The position numbers were made by a program, and so were the translations under genes. Below are positions 27,005 to 36,380 of a stretch of DNA of 64,000 bases, in pieces. The notes beneath the pieces were generated by a model. It ran no database searches and was not told the origin of the DNA. It saw only the letters and a program-made list of their open reading frames with translations. Position 1 is the first letter of the stretch; each line of letters begins with the position of its first letter. The stretch is from Anabaena sphaerica FACHB-251 (GTDB taxonomy: Bacteria; Cyanobacteriota; Cyanobacteriia; Cyanobacteriales; Nostocaceae), in assembly GCF_014696825.1 (NCBI RefSeq), contig NZ_JACJQU010000008.1:124001-188000 (forward strand), in the 5' to 3' direction.

Positions 27005-29041
27005 ATGAACGAAAAAGTAAAATCCGGTTCGCGGAATGTGGCAATTGTTGGACCATATTTAAGTGGAAAAACCACATTACTAGAAAGTTTGTTATTTGTC
27101 AGCGGGGCAATTTCTCGCAAAGGTAACGTTAAAGATGGTAACACAGTCGGAGATAGCGCCAATGAAGCACGCGATCGCCGTATGAGTGTAGAAATATCCG
27201 CAGCTTGTACCGAATATGAAAATACACGCTTCACCTTTATAGATTGTCCCGGTTCGGTAGAATTTGCTCAAGAAACATACAATGCTTTAATGGGAATCGA
27301 TGCAGCAATTGTCGTTTGCGAACCGATCCGTGATAGAGTTCTCACCCTAGCGCCATTATTTAAATTTCTCGATGATTGGGAAATTCCCCACATCATTTTT
27401 GTGAATAAAATGGACAGGGCAAATATTCATGTTTTAGAAACATTAAAAGCCCTGAAAGCTGTTTCCAGTCGTCCTTTAGTGCTTCACCAATACCCCATCA
27501 TGCAAGGGGAAGAACTAACAGGATTTATTGATATGGTGAGTGAGGAAGCTTATCAATATCATGCTGGTGCTGCTGCTGATTCTATACCATTTCCTGAAGA
27601 ATTAAAAGCAGAAGAACATCAAGCCAGAGCAGAAATGTTAGAAGCTTTGGCAAATTTTGACGACCATTTACTCGAAGAACTTTTAGAAGATATCGAACCG
27701 CCTCAAGACGAAATTCTCAAAGATTTAAAATTAGAATTAGGTGCAGATTTAGTTGTACCTGTTTTCTTTGGTGTTGCGGAACAAGATTATGGTGTTAGAC
27801 CTTTATTAGAAGCAATGTTAAGGGAAGCACCAGCACCAGAAACAACAATGGAACGACGTTTAGGAAAAATCAGTGATACTCCTTTAGCGCAAGTTCTTAA
27901 AACCTTCTATACTCCCCAAGGTGGCAAACTTTCTTTAGTGAGAGTATGGCAAGGAACATTAACAGATGGTATTGTTTTAAATGGCGTTCGTGCTGGGGGT
28001 ATTTACCGTTTGATGGGACAACAACAACAGCAAATTAATCAAGCTGTAGCTGGAGAAATTGTGGCTTTAAGTCGCTTGGAAGGAATTAAAACTGGGGATA
28101 CAATCTCTACAAATTCCCATTTGCAAGAATTACCAAAAGCGGAAAACTTAGAACCAGTTTTTGCTTTAGCAATTACACCAGAAAAACGCAATGATGAAGT
28201 AAAACTTAGTGCTGCTATTACTAAGTTATTAGAAGAAGATTCTTCTTTAGCTTGGGAACAACACGGTGATACTCATGAAGTGATTTTGTGGGGACAAGGG
28301 GAAATACATTTGCAAGTTGCGTTAGATAGACTGCGACGCAAATATAATTTACCAATGTCTACTCATCTTCCTCAAGTTCCTTATAAAGAAACCATTCGCA
28401 AACCTGTCAACTCAGTTCATGGACGTTATAAACACCAAAGCGGTGGACATGGACAATTTGGGGATGTGTTCTTGGATATTCAACCTTTACCAAGAGGGGA
28501 AGGTTTTAATTTCAATGAAAAGATTGTTGGTGGTGTTGTTCCCAGACAATACATTCCTGGGGTAGAAATGGGTGTGCGGGAATTTCTCACACATGGTCCG
28601 TTAGGTTTCCCCATGGTTGATGTTGCGGTGACATTAACCAATGGTTCTTATCATTCCGTTGATAGTTCGGAACAAGCTTTTAAACAAGCTGCACGTCTAG
28701 CAATGCAAACGGGTGTACCCCAAGCGCAACCTACCCTGTTAGAACCGATTTTAAAGGTAGATGTGAATACTCCCAGTGAGTTTACTTCTAAAGTTTTGCA
28801 GCTTTTGAGTGGTAGACGGGGGCAGATTTTAGGTTATGAAGGTAGACAAGATTGGCAAGGTTGGGATAAGGTTTCTGCATATTTACCTCAAGCAGAAATG
28901 CAGGATTTTATTGTAGAATTGCGATCGCTTACTCTTGGTGTTGGTTCTTTCCATTGGGAACAAGACCATCTGCAAGAAGTACCAGAAAAGCTGGCTGAAC
29001 GCATTCTAGTTACTAATGGTAATGGTGGTAACGGTAAGTAG
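27005..29041 (+). CDS. Elongation factor G-like GTPase (EF-G paralogue)
   Basis: This 678-residue translational GTPase has the EF-G domain order: GTPase (1-275), beta barrel (about 290-375), then domains III, IV and V. G1 is GPYLSGKTT, G4 is NKMD and domain IV includes GHGQFGDVFLDIQP. The G3 motif reads DCPGS rather than DTPGH, so the usual catalytic His is Ser, and the protein is slightly shorter than housekeeping EF-G. It is preceded by a strong AAAGGAGGG site. EF-G paralogues of this type are widespread in cyanobacteria; I leave the symbol blank because this is probably not the main fusA. Confidence 0.88.
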   Translation: MNEKVKSGSRNVAIVGPYLSGKTTLLESLLFVSGAISRKGNVKDGNTVGDSANEARDRRMSVEISAACTEYENTRFTFIDCPGSVEFAQETYNALMGIDAAIVVCEPIRDRVLTLAPLFKFLDDWEIPHIIFVNKMDRANIHVLETLKALKAVSSRPLVLHQYPIMQGEELTGFIDMVSEEAYQYHAGAAADSIPFPEELKAEEHQARAEMLEALANFDDHLLEELLEDIEPPQDEILKDLKLELGADLVVPVFFGVAEQDYGVRPLLEAMLREAPAPETTMERRLGKISDTPLAQVLKTFYTPQGGKLSLVRVWQGTLTDGIVLNGVRAGGIYRLMGQQQQQINQAVAGEIVALSRLEGIKTGDTISTNSHLQELPKAENLEPVFALAITPEKRNDEVKLSAAITKLLEEDSSLAWEQHGDTHEVILWGQGEIHLQVALDRLRRKYNLPMSTHLPQVPYKETIRKPVNSVHGRYKHQSGGHGQFGDVFLDIQPLPRGEGFNFNEKIVGGVVPRQYIPGVEMGVREFLTHGPLGFPMVDVAVTLTNGSYHSVDSSEQAFKQAARLAMQTGVPQAQPTLLEPILKVDVNTPSEFTSKVLQLLSGRRGQILGYEGRQDWQGWDKVSAYLPQAEMQDFIVELRSLTLGVGSFHWEQDHLQEVPEKLAERILVTNGNGGNGK

Positions 29042-29051
29042 TGAAATCTCG

Positions 29052-29072
29052 TTCCCAGTCTCTGACTGGGAA
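29052..29072 (+). terminator. Hairpin after the EF-G paralogue
   Basis: TTCCCAGTC (29052-29060) and GACTGGGAA (29064-29072) form a 9-bp perfect stem with a 3-base loop, 11 bp after the stop codon. A second small palindrome, GGAAGGTTCTACCTTCC, lies just downstream. There is no poly-T tail, so this may be an intergenic repeat that stops or stabilises the transcript. Confidence 0.5.
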
Positions 29073-29151
29073 TGCTATCTGGAAGGTTCTACCTTCCTTT
29101 CTTTTGTCTCACGCAGAGACGCAGAGGCGCAGAGAGGGGGAAGGCAAAAAA

Positions 29152-29628
29152 TTAAGATTGTTCTGGTAAATAATCTTGATTTAAACTTTCTTCTGTCGTA
29201 AACGGAGAATCTACAGGAAAAGTATCAAGTGATAAACCTGTTTCTAATGATGCTTGTTTTCTCGCATCTTGATAAGATTCTTTAAATACGTCACAGAAGT
29301 ATTTTTTTAAACTTGGACTTTCGGTTAATTCTTCTTTCAATCTGCGTCTATGTTCAAATATAGTAGATAACCAACTATTACTGCATTTATCTGGTTGATA
29401 TAGTTGATATTTATATTTGAGAAGGTGCATTAATAACACTAATAAATTACTTTTTAATGCTCTTTTTTCACTTCTACCCATGCTTTCGATTTCTTCAATC
29501 AAATTAGTTAAGTCAATTTCTGCAAAGTTACCATTTTTTAATAGTTTTGCTGTAGTTTCTATCCACAGATAAAAGTCTTCATTATAAAGATTTGAGTTAG
29601 TAACGGCTGTTGGTTGAGTTGCTGTCAT
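29152..29628 (-). CDS. DUF29 family protein
   Basis: The 158 residues show the DUF29 layout: LYNEDFYLWIETTAKLLKNG, then IDLTNLIEEIESMGRSEKRA and a basic helical half with LLVLLMHLLKYKYQ. DUF29 proteins are abundant in cyanobacteria and have no established function. The gene is convergent with the EF-G paralogue. The family call is strong; the role is unknown. Confidence 0.85.
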   Translation of the reverse strand: MTATQPTAVTNSNLYNEDFYLWIETTAKLLKNGNFAEIDLTNLIEEIESMGRSEKRALKSNLLVLLMHLLKYKYQLYQPDKCSNSWLSTIFEHRRRLKEELTESPSLKKYFCDVFKESYQDARKQASLETGLSLDTFPVDSPFTTEESLNQDYLPEQS

Positions 29629-29822
29629 TTTATTTCAACCTCCTCAAATAAATTATGATATTTTTCGGTAGCGTCTTTGAGATAATTATAGAATAATTCC
29701 ATTCACCAATACAAAAATAACCCCAATTTAAATTAATTACCTAATGATGACCAAACCTTAAATTCATGATTATACTTGTATGTTAAGTATATACAACATC
29801 TTAACAACACAGGAAAATCATA

Positions 29823-30719
29823 ATGGGCTTTATATTCTCCCTCCTCACAAGTCTCATAGCTAGTCTCATATATCTCCAAAGCAGCAAAATCACCAGCACC
29901 AAGACTCAAATTGCAGTACGCGGAATTACCATATTAATTGGTAGTATTGCCTTATTAGCTTCTATTTCCAGATTGTTGGTGATAGTCCCACCAGGAAATG
30001 TGGGTGTTATCAACCTATTTGGTAACGTTTCCGACAATACCCTAGATTCAGGTGTTCACTTAGTTAACCCCTTTGCCAAAGTGTTGAATTTTTCTACTCG
30101 TCTGAAAGATATTAAGGAAAACATAGACACAACATCTCAAGAAGGTTTGAGTTTAAATCTTGATGTCAGTCTTCAATATAGACTTGACCCCCAGAAAGCA
30201 GCGATAGTATATAAAACAATTGGAACTGATGAAAAAGAATTGATTATTTCCAGATTTCGTTCTACAGTCCGCGCTATTACAGCCAACTATCCAGCTAGTG
30301 CAGTTTACTCCACAAAACGTCAAGAAATAGTCCAAAAAATTGACCAACAACTCACCCAGGATATACCAAAATTAGGCTTTATTGTTGACCAAGCACTTTT
30401 GAGAAATGTGAAAATGCCGGATAGTCTACAGACAGCAATTCAGCAAAAGCTCAAAGCTGAACAAGAAAATGAGCAAATGAAATTTGTGTTAGAAAAAGAG
30501 CGTCAAGAAGCTGAAAGAAAGAAAATTGAAGCTAAAGGTATAGCTGACTCTCAAAAAATTATCTCTGGTGGACTCACTAACCAAATTCTGCAATTACGTG
30601 CCATTGAAGCTACAGAAAAACTTGCTCAATCTAATAATTCTAAAGTTGTAGTTATCGGTTCTGAAAAAGGGGGAACACCGATTTTAATTCAGTCAGAAAC
30701 AGGAACATCAAAACCATAA
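29823..30719 (+). CDS. Prohibitin / SPFH (Band 7) family membrane protein
   Basis: This 298-residue protein is anchored by one or two N-terminal membrane segments (residues 1-55). The SPFH domain follows: LLVIVPPGNVGVINLFGNVS, DSGVHLVNPFAKV and LNLDVSLQYRLDP. A charged coiled coil occupies about 210-260 (QKLKAEQENEQMKFVLEKER). Bacterial prohibitins form ring-like membrane scaffolds that restrain FtsH proteases. It is monocistronic. Function beyond membrane scaffolding is not evident. Confidence 0.88.
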   Translation: MGFIFSLLTSLIASLIYLQSSKITSTKTQIAVRGITILIGSIALLASISRLLVIVPPGNVGVINLFGNVSDNTLDSGVHLVNPFAKVLNFSTRLKDIKENIDTTSQEGLSLNLDVSLQYRLDPQKAAIVYKTIGTDEKELIISRFRSTVRAITANYPASAVYSTKRQEIVQKIDQQLTQDIPKLGFIVDQALLRNVKMPDSLQTAIQQKLKAEQENEQMKFVLEKERQEAERKKIEAKGIADSQKIISGGLTNQILQLRAIEATEKLAQSNNSKVVVIGSEKGGTPILIQSETGTSKP

Positions 30720-30979
30720 AATATTTTTACAATCTGTTTACACCTCACACAAAAGCAATAACATAAAAATTATTTCTTCTGGATGTTCAACATGAAATGA
30801 GCTTCTAATTTTAGTTTTATGAATTCCGCGTACAAGATGCTTGTATTCAAGTTATTTGGTAAAAATTACCTAATTACGTAAAGATGTTTGATGTGAAACG
30901 TGCGTAGGGACTCAATTAGATCAAAAATATTGGACAATTCTGTATTTATTAGTGTTTCATACGGAGGTTAATTAAAGAG

Positions 30980-31384
30980 ATGGTGCGGTTTATTTTCACT
31001 GGGATTTTGGTATTATTAACAGCCTGTAGTAGTATTGCATTGCTACCGACTTATGAATTAGTAGAACAAGCGATCGCTATTCAGCTAGAACAAACCCAAC
31101 AGGAACTTAAGCAAAAGCTAGATTTAGACTTTCAGAACTTCGACATTACGCGAGTATCAATTACTCAACAACAACCTTTAACCATTGAAAATCTACCCGC
31201 TTATCGTGTACAGGGAACTTATGATTTAACTGTTAAATTACCAAAAAAACAAATCACTCAACCACAAAAACCCTTTGAAATTTATTTGCAAATTCAACGA
31301 GAAGGTAAAAGTTGGCGTTTGCTACTACCCGAAAAAATTAGTAACAATACTCCATCAATTTGGCATAGTTATTTGATTCTTTAG
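30980..31384 (+). CDS. Putative lipoprotein of unknown function
   Basis: The 134 residues begin with a lipoprotein signal ending in LLTACSS (lipid-modified Cys at about 16). The mature part is a soluble domain with a Gln-rich helix (AIQLEQTQQELKQKLDL) and beta strands. An ACGGAGG site lies 14 bp upstream of the ATG. I know similar cyanobacterial proteins only as hypotheticals. Confidence 0.65.
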   Translation: MVRFIFTGILVLLTACSSIALLPTYELVEQAIAIQLEQTQQELKQKLDLDFQNFDITRVSITQQQPLTIENLPAYRVQGTYDLTVKLPKKQITQPQKPFEIYLQIQREGKSWRLLLPEKISNNTPSIWHSYLIL

Positions 31385-31391
31385 GGGATGC

Positions 31392-31455
31392 AGATCCCCG
31401 ACTTCTAACATTAATTCATCATATCTTGAATGATTATTAAAGAAGTCGGGTATCT
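31392..31455. repeat. Palindromic hairpin repeat, copy 2 (split)
   Basis: AGATCCCCGACTTCT (31392-31406) and AGAAGTCGGGTATCT (31441-31455) are the two arms of the hairpin family seen at 25068 and 32805. Here a 34-bp unrelated spacer separates them. This copy begins eight bases after the lipoprotein gene's stop codon. Confidence 0.7.
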
Positions 31456-31531
31456 AGTAATTCTAGTGTTGACTTTTGATTTGAGATTTGTTATACTGAA
31501 ATTAATAAGGAAGAACTAGCTTGTAATAATT

Positions 31532-32725
31532 TTAATTTTGATAAACTCTGCCTTTCCAAGCACCTCCCCTTCCTTGCCAATGACGCTTAGCAGAATCTAA
31601 AGTCATCAAAGTATAGAAAACGGCAATTATGGGTAAACAAAATGCTATCCAAAAGGGCGATTTATAAAAGCGAATGATGGGGAAATATGCTAATGTCATT
31701 AATAGCCACGTGAATAAACCGATGAGAGTAATTGGCAAATTTCCCATCACTAAACCTAAGATAATTCCTAATGGTGGCAGCATATAAACTAAAATCATTC
31801 CTAACACACTTCCTGCTAACAACAAAGGAGAATAATTCAGTTGTGTGTAGGCGCTACGGGCTACCATATTCCAGATAGTTTCTAGGGAATCATAAGGACG
31901 TAAACTATAAGTTAAAGCACTCAATCCTAACCAAATTTTTCCTTGATTGGATTTCACGGCTTTGGCTAAAGAACAATCATCAATTAAAGCTTGACGGATA
32001 ACTTGTAGCCCACCAATTTTATGTAGGGTTTCTGTGCGAATTAAAATACAACCACCAGCAGCAGCAGCAGTAGATTTTTTCGGGTTATTTGCCCAGCGAA
32101 ACGGGTAGATTTTTTGAAAGAAAAAGACAAAAGCAGGTATTAATAATTGTTCCCAAAAACTTTGACACCGCAGCTTGACCATGATAGATACTAAATCTAA
32201 ATTCTCTGTTTCTGCTTTGGTAACTAATCGGCGCAAATTGCTGATATCATGTTCTATATCTGCATCAGTTAGTAAAAAATAATCTGGTAATTTTAGAGAC
32301 GTTTCATCAAACTTCTCTACAGCAGCTTTTACACCTTGTTCCATTGCCCAAAGTTTACCAGTCCAACCAACTGGTAAATCTGCACTAGAGACAATATGTA
32401 GTTGTTCGAGTTTATCAACTGCGTAAGCTACTCCTTGGGCAAAATTTGCTGTACCATCTGTACTTTGATCATCCACTAAAAACACATTGAAATTACCAGG
32501 ATAGTCTTGGAGAAGAAGCGATCGCAAACTAATAGGGATGACATCAGCTTCATTCCGCGCTGGAACTACCACACACACCGTAGGTAATTTTTTAGAGATT
32601 TTGTATACAACGTCTTTACTGGTTTCTAACTGCTGATCTACACGCCAAAACTGTCCCCAAAACAAGAGTAAAAATAACCAAATTGCTAAAGATAAAAGCA
32701 TCAAACCCGATAAAATTTCTACCAT
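31532..32725 (-). CDS. hpnB: Hopene-associated family 2 glycosyltransferase (HpnB)
   Basis: The 397-residue membrane glycosyltransferase has an N-terminal anchor, a GT-A domain and several C-terminal membrane helices. Its catalytic motifs are VVPARNEADVIPISLRSLL, FLVDDQSTDGT, LLTDADIEHD and QALIDDCSLAKAVK. HpnB proteins are found beside hopanoid genes, and this one is divergent from shc across 175 bp. A sugar-transfer step in hopanoid side-chain modification is the usual proposal, but the reaction is unproven. Confidence 0.88.
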   Translation of the reverse strand: MVEILSGLMLLSLAIWLFLLLFWGQFWRVDQQLETSKDVVYKISKKLPTVCVVVPARNEADVIPISLRSLLLQDYPGNFNVFLVDDQSTDGTANFAQGVAYAVDKLEQLHIVSSADLPVGWTGKLWAMEQGVKAAVEKFDETSLKLPDYFLLTDADIEHDISNLRRLVTKAETENLDLVSIMVKLRCQSFWEQLLIPAFVFFFQKIYPFRWANNPKKSTAAAAGGCILIRTETLHKIGGLQVIRQALIDDCSLAKAVKSNQGKIWLGLSALTYSLRPYDSLETIWNMVARSAYTQLNYSPLLLAGSVLGMILVYMLPPLGIILGLVMGNLPITLIGLFTWLLMTLAYFPIIRFYKSPFWIAFCLPIIAVFYTLMTLDSAKRHWQGRGGAWKGRVYQN

Positions 32726-32804
32726 AACTCTTGCAAATTCTCAGTAATTCAGACAGAATACATTGTTTGTTGATTTTGGGAAAGAATGTTAAGTAACTCT
32801 ACCC

Positions 32805-32837
32805 AGATCCCCGACTTCTTCAAGAAGTCGGGGATCT
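32805..32837. repeat. Palindromic hairpin repeat, copy 3
   Basis: AGATCCCCGACTTCTT and AAGAAGTCGGGGATCT form a perfect 16-bp stem around one base. It lies between the divergent starts of hpnB and shc, so in this place it cannot be a terminator for either gene. Confidence 0.8.
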
Positions 32838-32900
32838 ATATCCTGAATGTTTTATGTTTAACTATGTTGACCTACTATTTGGTGCTGAGGTAAGGATTTA

Positions 32901-34811
32901 ATGCAAACACAAGACAGGGTGAAAGTCAAGCAAGTTACAGAAGCAATCGCAGCTAGTCAAAAACATCTGCTATCAATTCAACAACCAGATGGTTACTGGT
33001 GGGCAGAATTAGAATCAAATGTTACCATTACTGCTGAAGCTGTACTGCTACATAAAATTTGGGGAACAGATAAAACTCGACCTTTACATAAAGTTGAAAC
33101 ATATCTGCGATCGCAACAACGAGAACATGGAGGATGGGAACTATTTTATGGTGATGGTGGAGAACTCAGCACAACAGTAGAAGCTTACATGGCCTTGAGG
33201 TTGTTAGGTGTACCCGCAACAGATCCAGCACTAATAAAAGCTAAATCTTTAATTCTTCAAAAAGGTGGAATTAGCAAAACCCGCATTTTCACTAAATTAC
33301 ATTTAGCCTTAATAGGTTGCTACAATTGGCGCGGACTTCCATCTCTTCCACCTTGGGTAATGCTGCTACCCGATAATTTCCCCTTCAACATTTATGAACT
33401 TTCTAGCTGGGCGCGTTCTAGCACAGTGCCATTATTAATAGTCTTTGATCGCAAACCAGTTTTTGAAATTGATAACCCCATTAATTTAGATGAATTATAT
33501 GCAGAAGGTGTGAATAATGTCAAATGGGAATTACCGAAAAATGGTGATTGGTCAGATATATTCAACATCTTAGATGATGGATTTAAATTAGCAGAAAGTT
33601 TCAACTTTGTACCTTTTAGAAATGAAGGAATCAAAGCCGCAGAAAAATGGATTTTAGAACGTCAAGAAGCAACTGGAGATTGGGGGGGAATTATTCCCGC
33701 CATGTTAAATTCTCTGTTAGCTTTAAAATGCCTAGATTACGACGCTAACGACCCAATTATATATAGAGGTTTAAAAGCAGTTGATAATTTCGCCATTGAA
33801 ACAGAAAATAATTACTGTGTTCAACCTTGTGTATCTCCTGTGTGGGATACAGCATGGGCAATTCGTGCCTTAATTGATTCAGGTTTTCCAGCATATCATC
33901 CAGCAATTGTCAAAGCTGGAGAATGGTTAATAGATAAACAAATACTTAATTATGGTGATTGGAACGTAAAAAATAAACAAGGAAAACCCGGAGCTTGGGC
34001 GTTTGAATTTGACAACCGCTTTTATCCAGATGTGGATGATTCTGCTGTAGTTGTCATGGCTTTACATCAAACAAAATTACCCAATGAAGCCCTGAAAAAA
34101 CAAGCTATGAATCGGGCTTTAAATTGGATAGCATCAATGCAGTGTAAACCCGGAGGTTGGGCAGCTTTTGATATTGATAATGATCAAGAGTGGCTGAATT
34201 CTGTACCCTATGGCGATTTAAAAGCCATGATTGATCCAAATACAGCCGATGTCACCGCTAGAGTAATAGAAATGTTGGGGGCTTGTAACTTATCAATTCA
34301 ACCAGATAAGTTAGAAAAATCCCTTGATTATCTTATCAATGAACAAGAAAATGAAGGTTGTTGGTTTGGACGTTGGGGGGTAAATTACATTTATGGTACA
34401 AGTGGCGTTTTATCAGCTTTAGCATTAATAAATCCTCAAAAATATCGCCCTAATATAGAACAAGGTGCAGCTTGGTTAGTCAAAGTTCAAAACTCTGATG
34501 GTGGTTGGGGAGAAACTTGTTTTAGTTACAATGATCCTAGTTTGAAAGGTAAGGGAGACAGCACTGCATCTCAAACAGCTTGGGCTTTAATTGGGTTAAT
34601 AGCAGCAGGTGAAGCAACAGGAAAAATGCCTTTTGATAGTATTGAAAAAGGGGTTAATTACTTGTTAGAAACTCAACAAGCAGATGGTACTTGGGATGAG
34701 TCATATTTTACAGGAACAGGTTTTCCTTGTCATTTTTATCTCAAGTATCACCTCTATCAACAGTATTTTCCTTTAATGGCGCTGGGAAGATATCACAGGA
34801 TTAAAAAATAG
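32901..34811 (+). CDS. shc: Squalene-hopene cyclase
   Basis: This enzyme cyclises squalene to hopene, the first committed step of hopanoid lipids, at the membrane. The 636 residues equal the normal length. The protonating acid motif DVDD is at 377-380 (DxDD in the family). Several QW repeats are visible, for example QQREHGGWELF, KVQNSDGGWGETCFSY and TQQADGTWDES. The start ATG at 32901 has an upstream GAGGTAAGG site. The gene is paired divergently with hpnB. Confidence 0.96.
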   Translation: MQTQDRVKVKQVTEAIAASQKHLLSIQQPDGYWWAELESNVTITAEAVLLHKIWGTDKTRPLHKVETYLRSQQREHGGWELFYGDGGELSTTVEAYMALRLLGVPATDPALIKAKSLILQKGGISKTRIFTKLHLALIGCYNWRGLPSLPPWVMLLPDNFPFNIYELSSWARSSTVPLLIVFDRKPVFEIDNPINLDELYAEGVNNVKWELPKNGDWSDIFNILDDGFKLAESFNFVPFRNEGIKAAEKWILERQEATGDWGGIIPAMLNSLLALKCLDYDANDPIIYRGLKAVDNFAIETENNYCVQPCVSPVWDTAWAIRALIDSGFPAYHPAIVKAGEWLIDKQILNYGDWNVKNKQGKPGAWAFEFDNRFYPDVDDSAVVVMALHQTKLPNEALKKQAMNRALNWIASMQCKPGGWAAFDIDNDQEWLNSVPYGDLKAMIDPNTADVTARVIEMLGACNLSIQPDKLEKSLDYLINEQENEGCWFGRWGVNYIYGTSGVLSALALINPQKYRPNIEQGAAWLVKVQNSDGGWGETCFSYNDPSLKGKGDSTASQTAWALIGLIAAGEATGKMPFDSIEKGVNYLLETQQADGTWDESYFTGTGFPCHFYLKYHLYQQYFPLMALGRYHRIKK

Positions 34812-35517
34812 GGAATAAAATATCCTCGACTTCTTGGAGAAGTTGGGGATGTCAGCTTTAATTGTCAGAATCAGGATTTACAGGATTAAAGGATTAACAG
34901 GATGTAACCCACATTCCGCACTTCAAAAAGTAACACAATTAAACTACATTGACAGTCGATTAAAACTTATGGTTTTAGCAATCAATTATCAATGGAAAAC
35001 ACGGCTGTTCAAAGGTAAGGAAGCCAGTATCTTAAAACAGCAACTATCCACTACTGTTGATAAGTATGTACCCAAATACAAAGAAGCTGATGCTATGGTT
35101 GAATCCCCTAGAATCACTGTTGGCTAACGCCACGCTTCGCTATCAAACTCTTTCGGTGGCGTGTCTTGTTGTTTTTGTTTGCGATACATTTTGATGCACC
35201 TTGATGCAAGGGTTTTTACCTATTTTACCCTTTTTTCTTGCACTTTGTTTCTCTTTTCTGACCCTCAAACTCTTGATTTATCTAGGTTTTGCCTTTATTC
35301 AGCAAACCCTATGTAAATTTGTTAACTAGTACAAGTTCACCATTGGTAGAAAACTGGTAGACTATATTTTCTAACCAATACAAACGCACCAGTTACAGAT
35401 TATTTCATCAAGTAACATTTACATTTGGTACAAAATTGGTACAAAGTTAGTCAAGAGAGTTTGTTGCTTTATACCAATTGAACCTGGAGAACCTTATAGG
35501 GTAAGAGTTTTACCTTA
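34812..35517. other. Gene-poor region with several repeats, upstream of tRNA-Cys
   Basis: An open frame at 34834-35127 exists but is built partly from repeats and looks spurious. The region holds a hairpin-family copy (34822-34850) and a GGATT-rich repeat at 34864-34902 (also found at 63732-63850 and about 54855-54890). A GCTAACGCCACGCT repeat lies at about 35124-35145. Four 10-11-bp iterons follow: TTGGTAGAAA and CTGGTAGAC at 35343-35361, and TTGGTACAAA and ATTGGTACAAA at 35425-35445. Confidence 0.5.
34822..34850. repeat. Palindromic hairpin repeat, diverged copy
   Basis: ATCCTCGACTTCTTGG and AGAAGTTGGGGAT are degenerate arms of the AGATCCCCGACTTCTT hairpin. It begins ten bases after the shc stop codon, where it could end the transcript. 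Confidence 0.65.
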
Positions 35518-35589
<72 letters not shown>

Positions 35590-35700
35590 GCACTCACAAT
35601 TACTCATATTATCACCTTTTTTCTTGAATTGCATCCCTCTGGAAAAAATTTTTTGGTGATTGGTGATTGGGGACTGGGGACTGGGAACGGAAGTTATTAA

Positions 35701-35728
35701 TTTTGACTTTTGACTTTTGACTTTTGAC
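35701..35728. repeat. Heptamer tandem repeat TTTTGAC x4
   Basis: Four perfect copies of TTTTGAC lie end to end, just after a run of TTGGTGATTGG and GGGACTGG units (35653-35685). Short heptanucleotide tandem repeats between genes are characteristic of heterocystous cyanobacteria. Confidence 0.8.
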
Positions 35729-35765
35729 TTGATACCTCCCCTATTCCCTATTCCCTGTTCCCTCT

Positions 35766-36359
35766 CTAAGATAACTTCACTTCATCGGCAAAGTTACCCC
35801 AGCGGACAAAGTGAAATGGACCTGCAACAGAACCCCAAAGATGCTCATCCGTGTCTGGATCTCGTCCTTTGTCCCAGCTGATAAATTTCTCGCCATCAAT
35901 TTCAAATTTACTATCTAAGTAGGTTCTTTGTCCTTTGCGAACGACGATACAGCCTTTACCTGGTTCAACGTGGCCTCTAAAGCAGTTACCTGTCCACTCG
36001 ACAATCATGTTACAACCGCAAAGTTTTTCCAGGCGATCGCTCGTTAACTTCTGCAAACGAACTAAATCACGAGATGCACCAAAAAAGTCTTTTTCGTCTT
36101 TGACAGTATAGTTTTCAATCAGGATATTCTCACCCTCTATTACCAAATTTAATACTCTCAGCCGATAAGGGTCATTGAGCATATAGTCATAAGCTTGTTC
36201 TACAAACAAACTCACTCCGGATAAAAAGGAGTAAGGCAGAGGACGCATACATACACGAATATGGGCGTAAAAAGCTGGATTCTCAAACACTTGGGCTTGA
36301 TTGCTAAAATCAGCGGCCATCCAACGGGCTAAGGTGGCAATATCAGTAGAATGAGTCAT
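35766..36359 (-). CDS. cpcT: Phycobiliprotein lyase, CpcT/CpeT family
   Basis: CpcT attaches phycocyanobilin to Cys-153/155 of beta-phycocyanin or phycoerythrocyanin. The 197 residues carry the family pattern: LARWMAADFSNQAQ, a beta-barrel core with SLFVEQAYDYMLNDPYRLRV, and the CGCNMIVEW and GKGCIVVRKGQRTYLDSKFE stretches. The start is 21 bp downstream of pstB on the same strand, so it may be read through from the phosphate operon. Discrimination from CpeT (phycoerythrin) is by general resemblance only. Confidence 0.88.
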   Translation of the reverse strand: MTHSTDIATLARWMAADFSNQAQVFENPAFYAHIRVCMRPLPYSFLSGVSLFVEQAYDYMLNDPYRLRVLNLVIEGENILIENYTVKDEKDFFGASRDLVRLQKLTSDRLEKLCGCNMIVEWTGNCFRGHVEPGKGCIVVRKGQRTYLDSKFEIDGEKFISWDKGRDPDTDEHLWGSVAGPFHFVRWGNFADEVKLS

Positions 36360-36380
36360 GACAATTTTGGATTAATGCTA

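Noticed and set aside
34834-35127. 97-codon open frame between shc and tRNA-Cys
   Set aside because: It begins in a hairpin repeat and continues through a GGATT-type dispersed repeat; composition is not protein-like and there is no ribosome-binding site.
35701-35728. Attachment-site core next to tRNA-Cys
   Set aside because: It is a TTTTGAC slippage repeat; no duplicate of the tRNA 3' end was found nearby.
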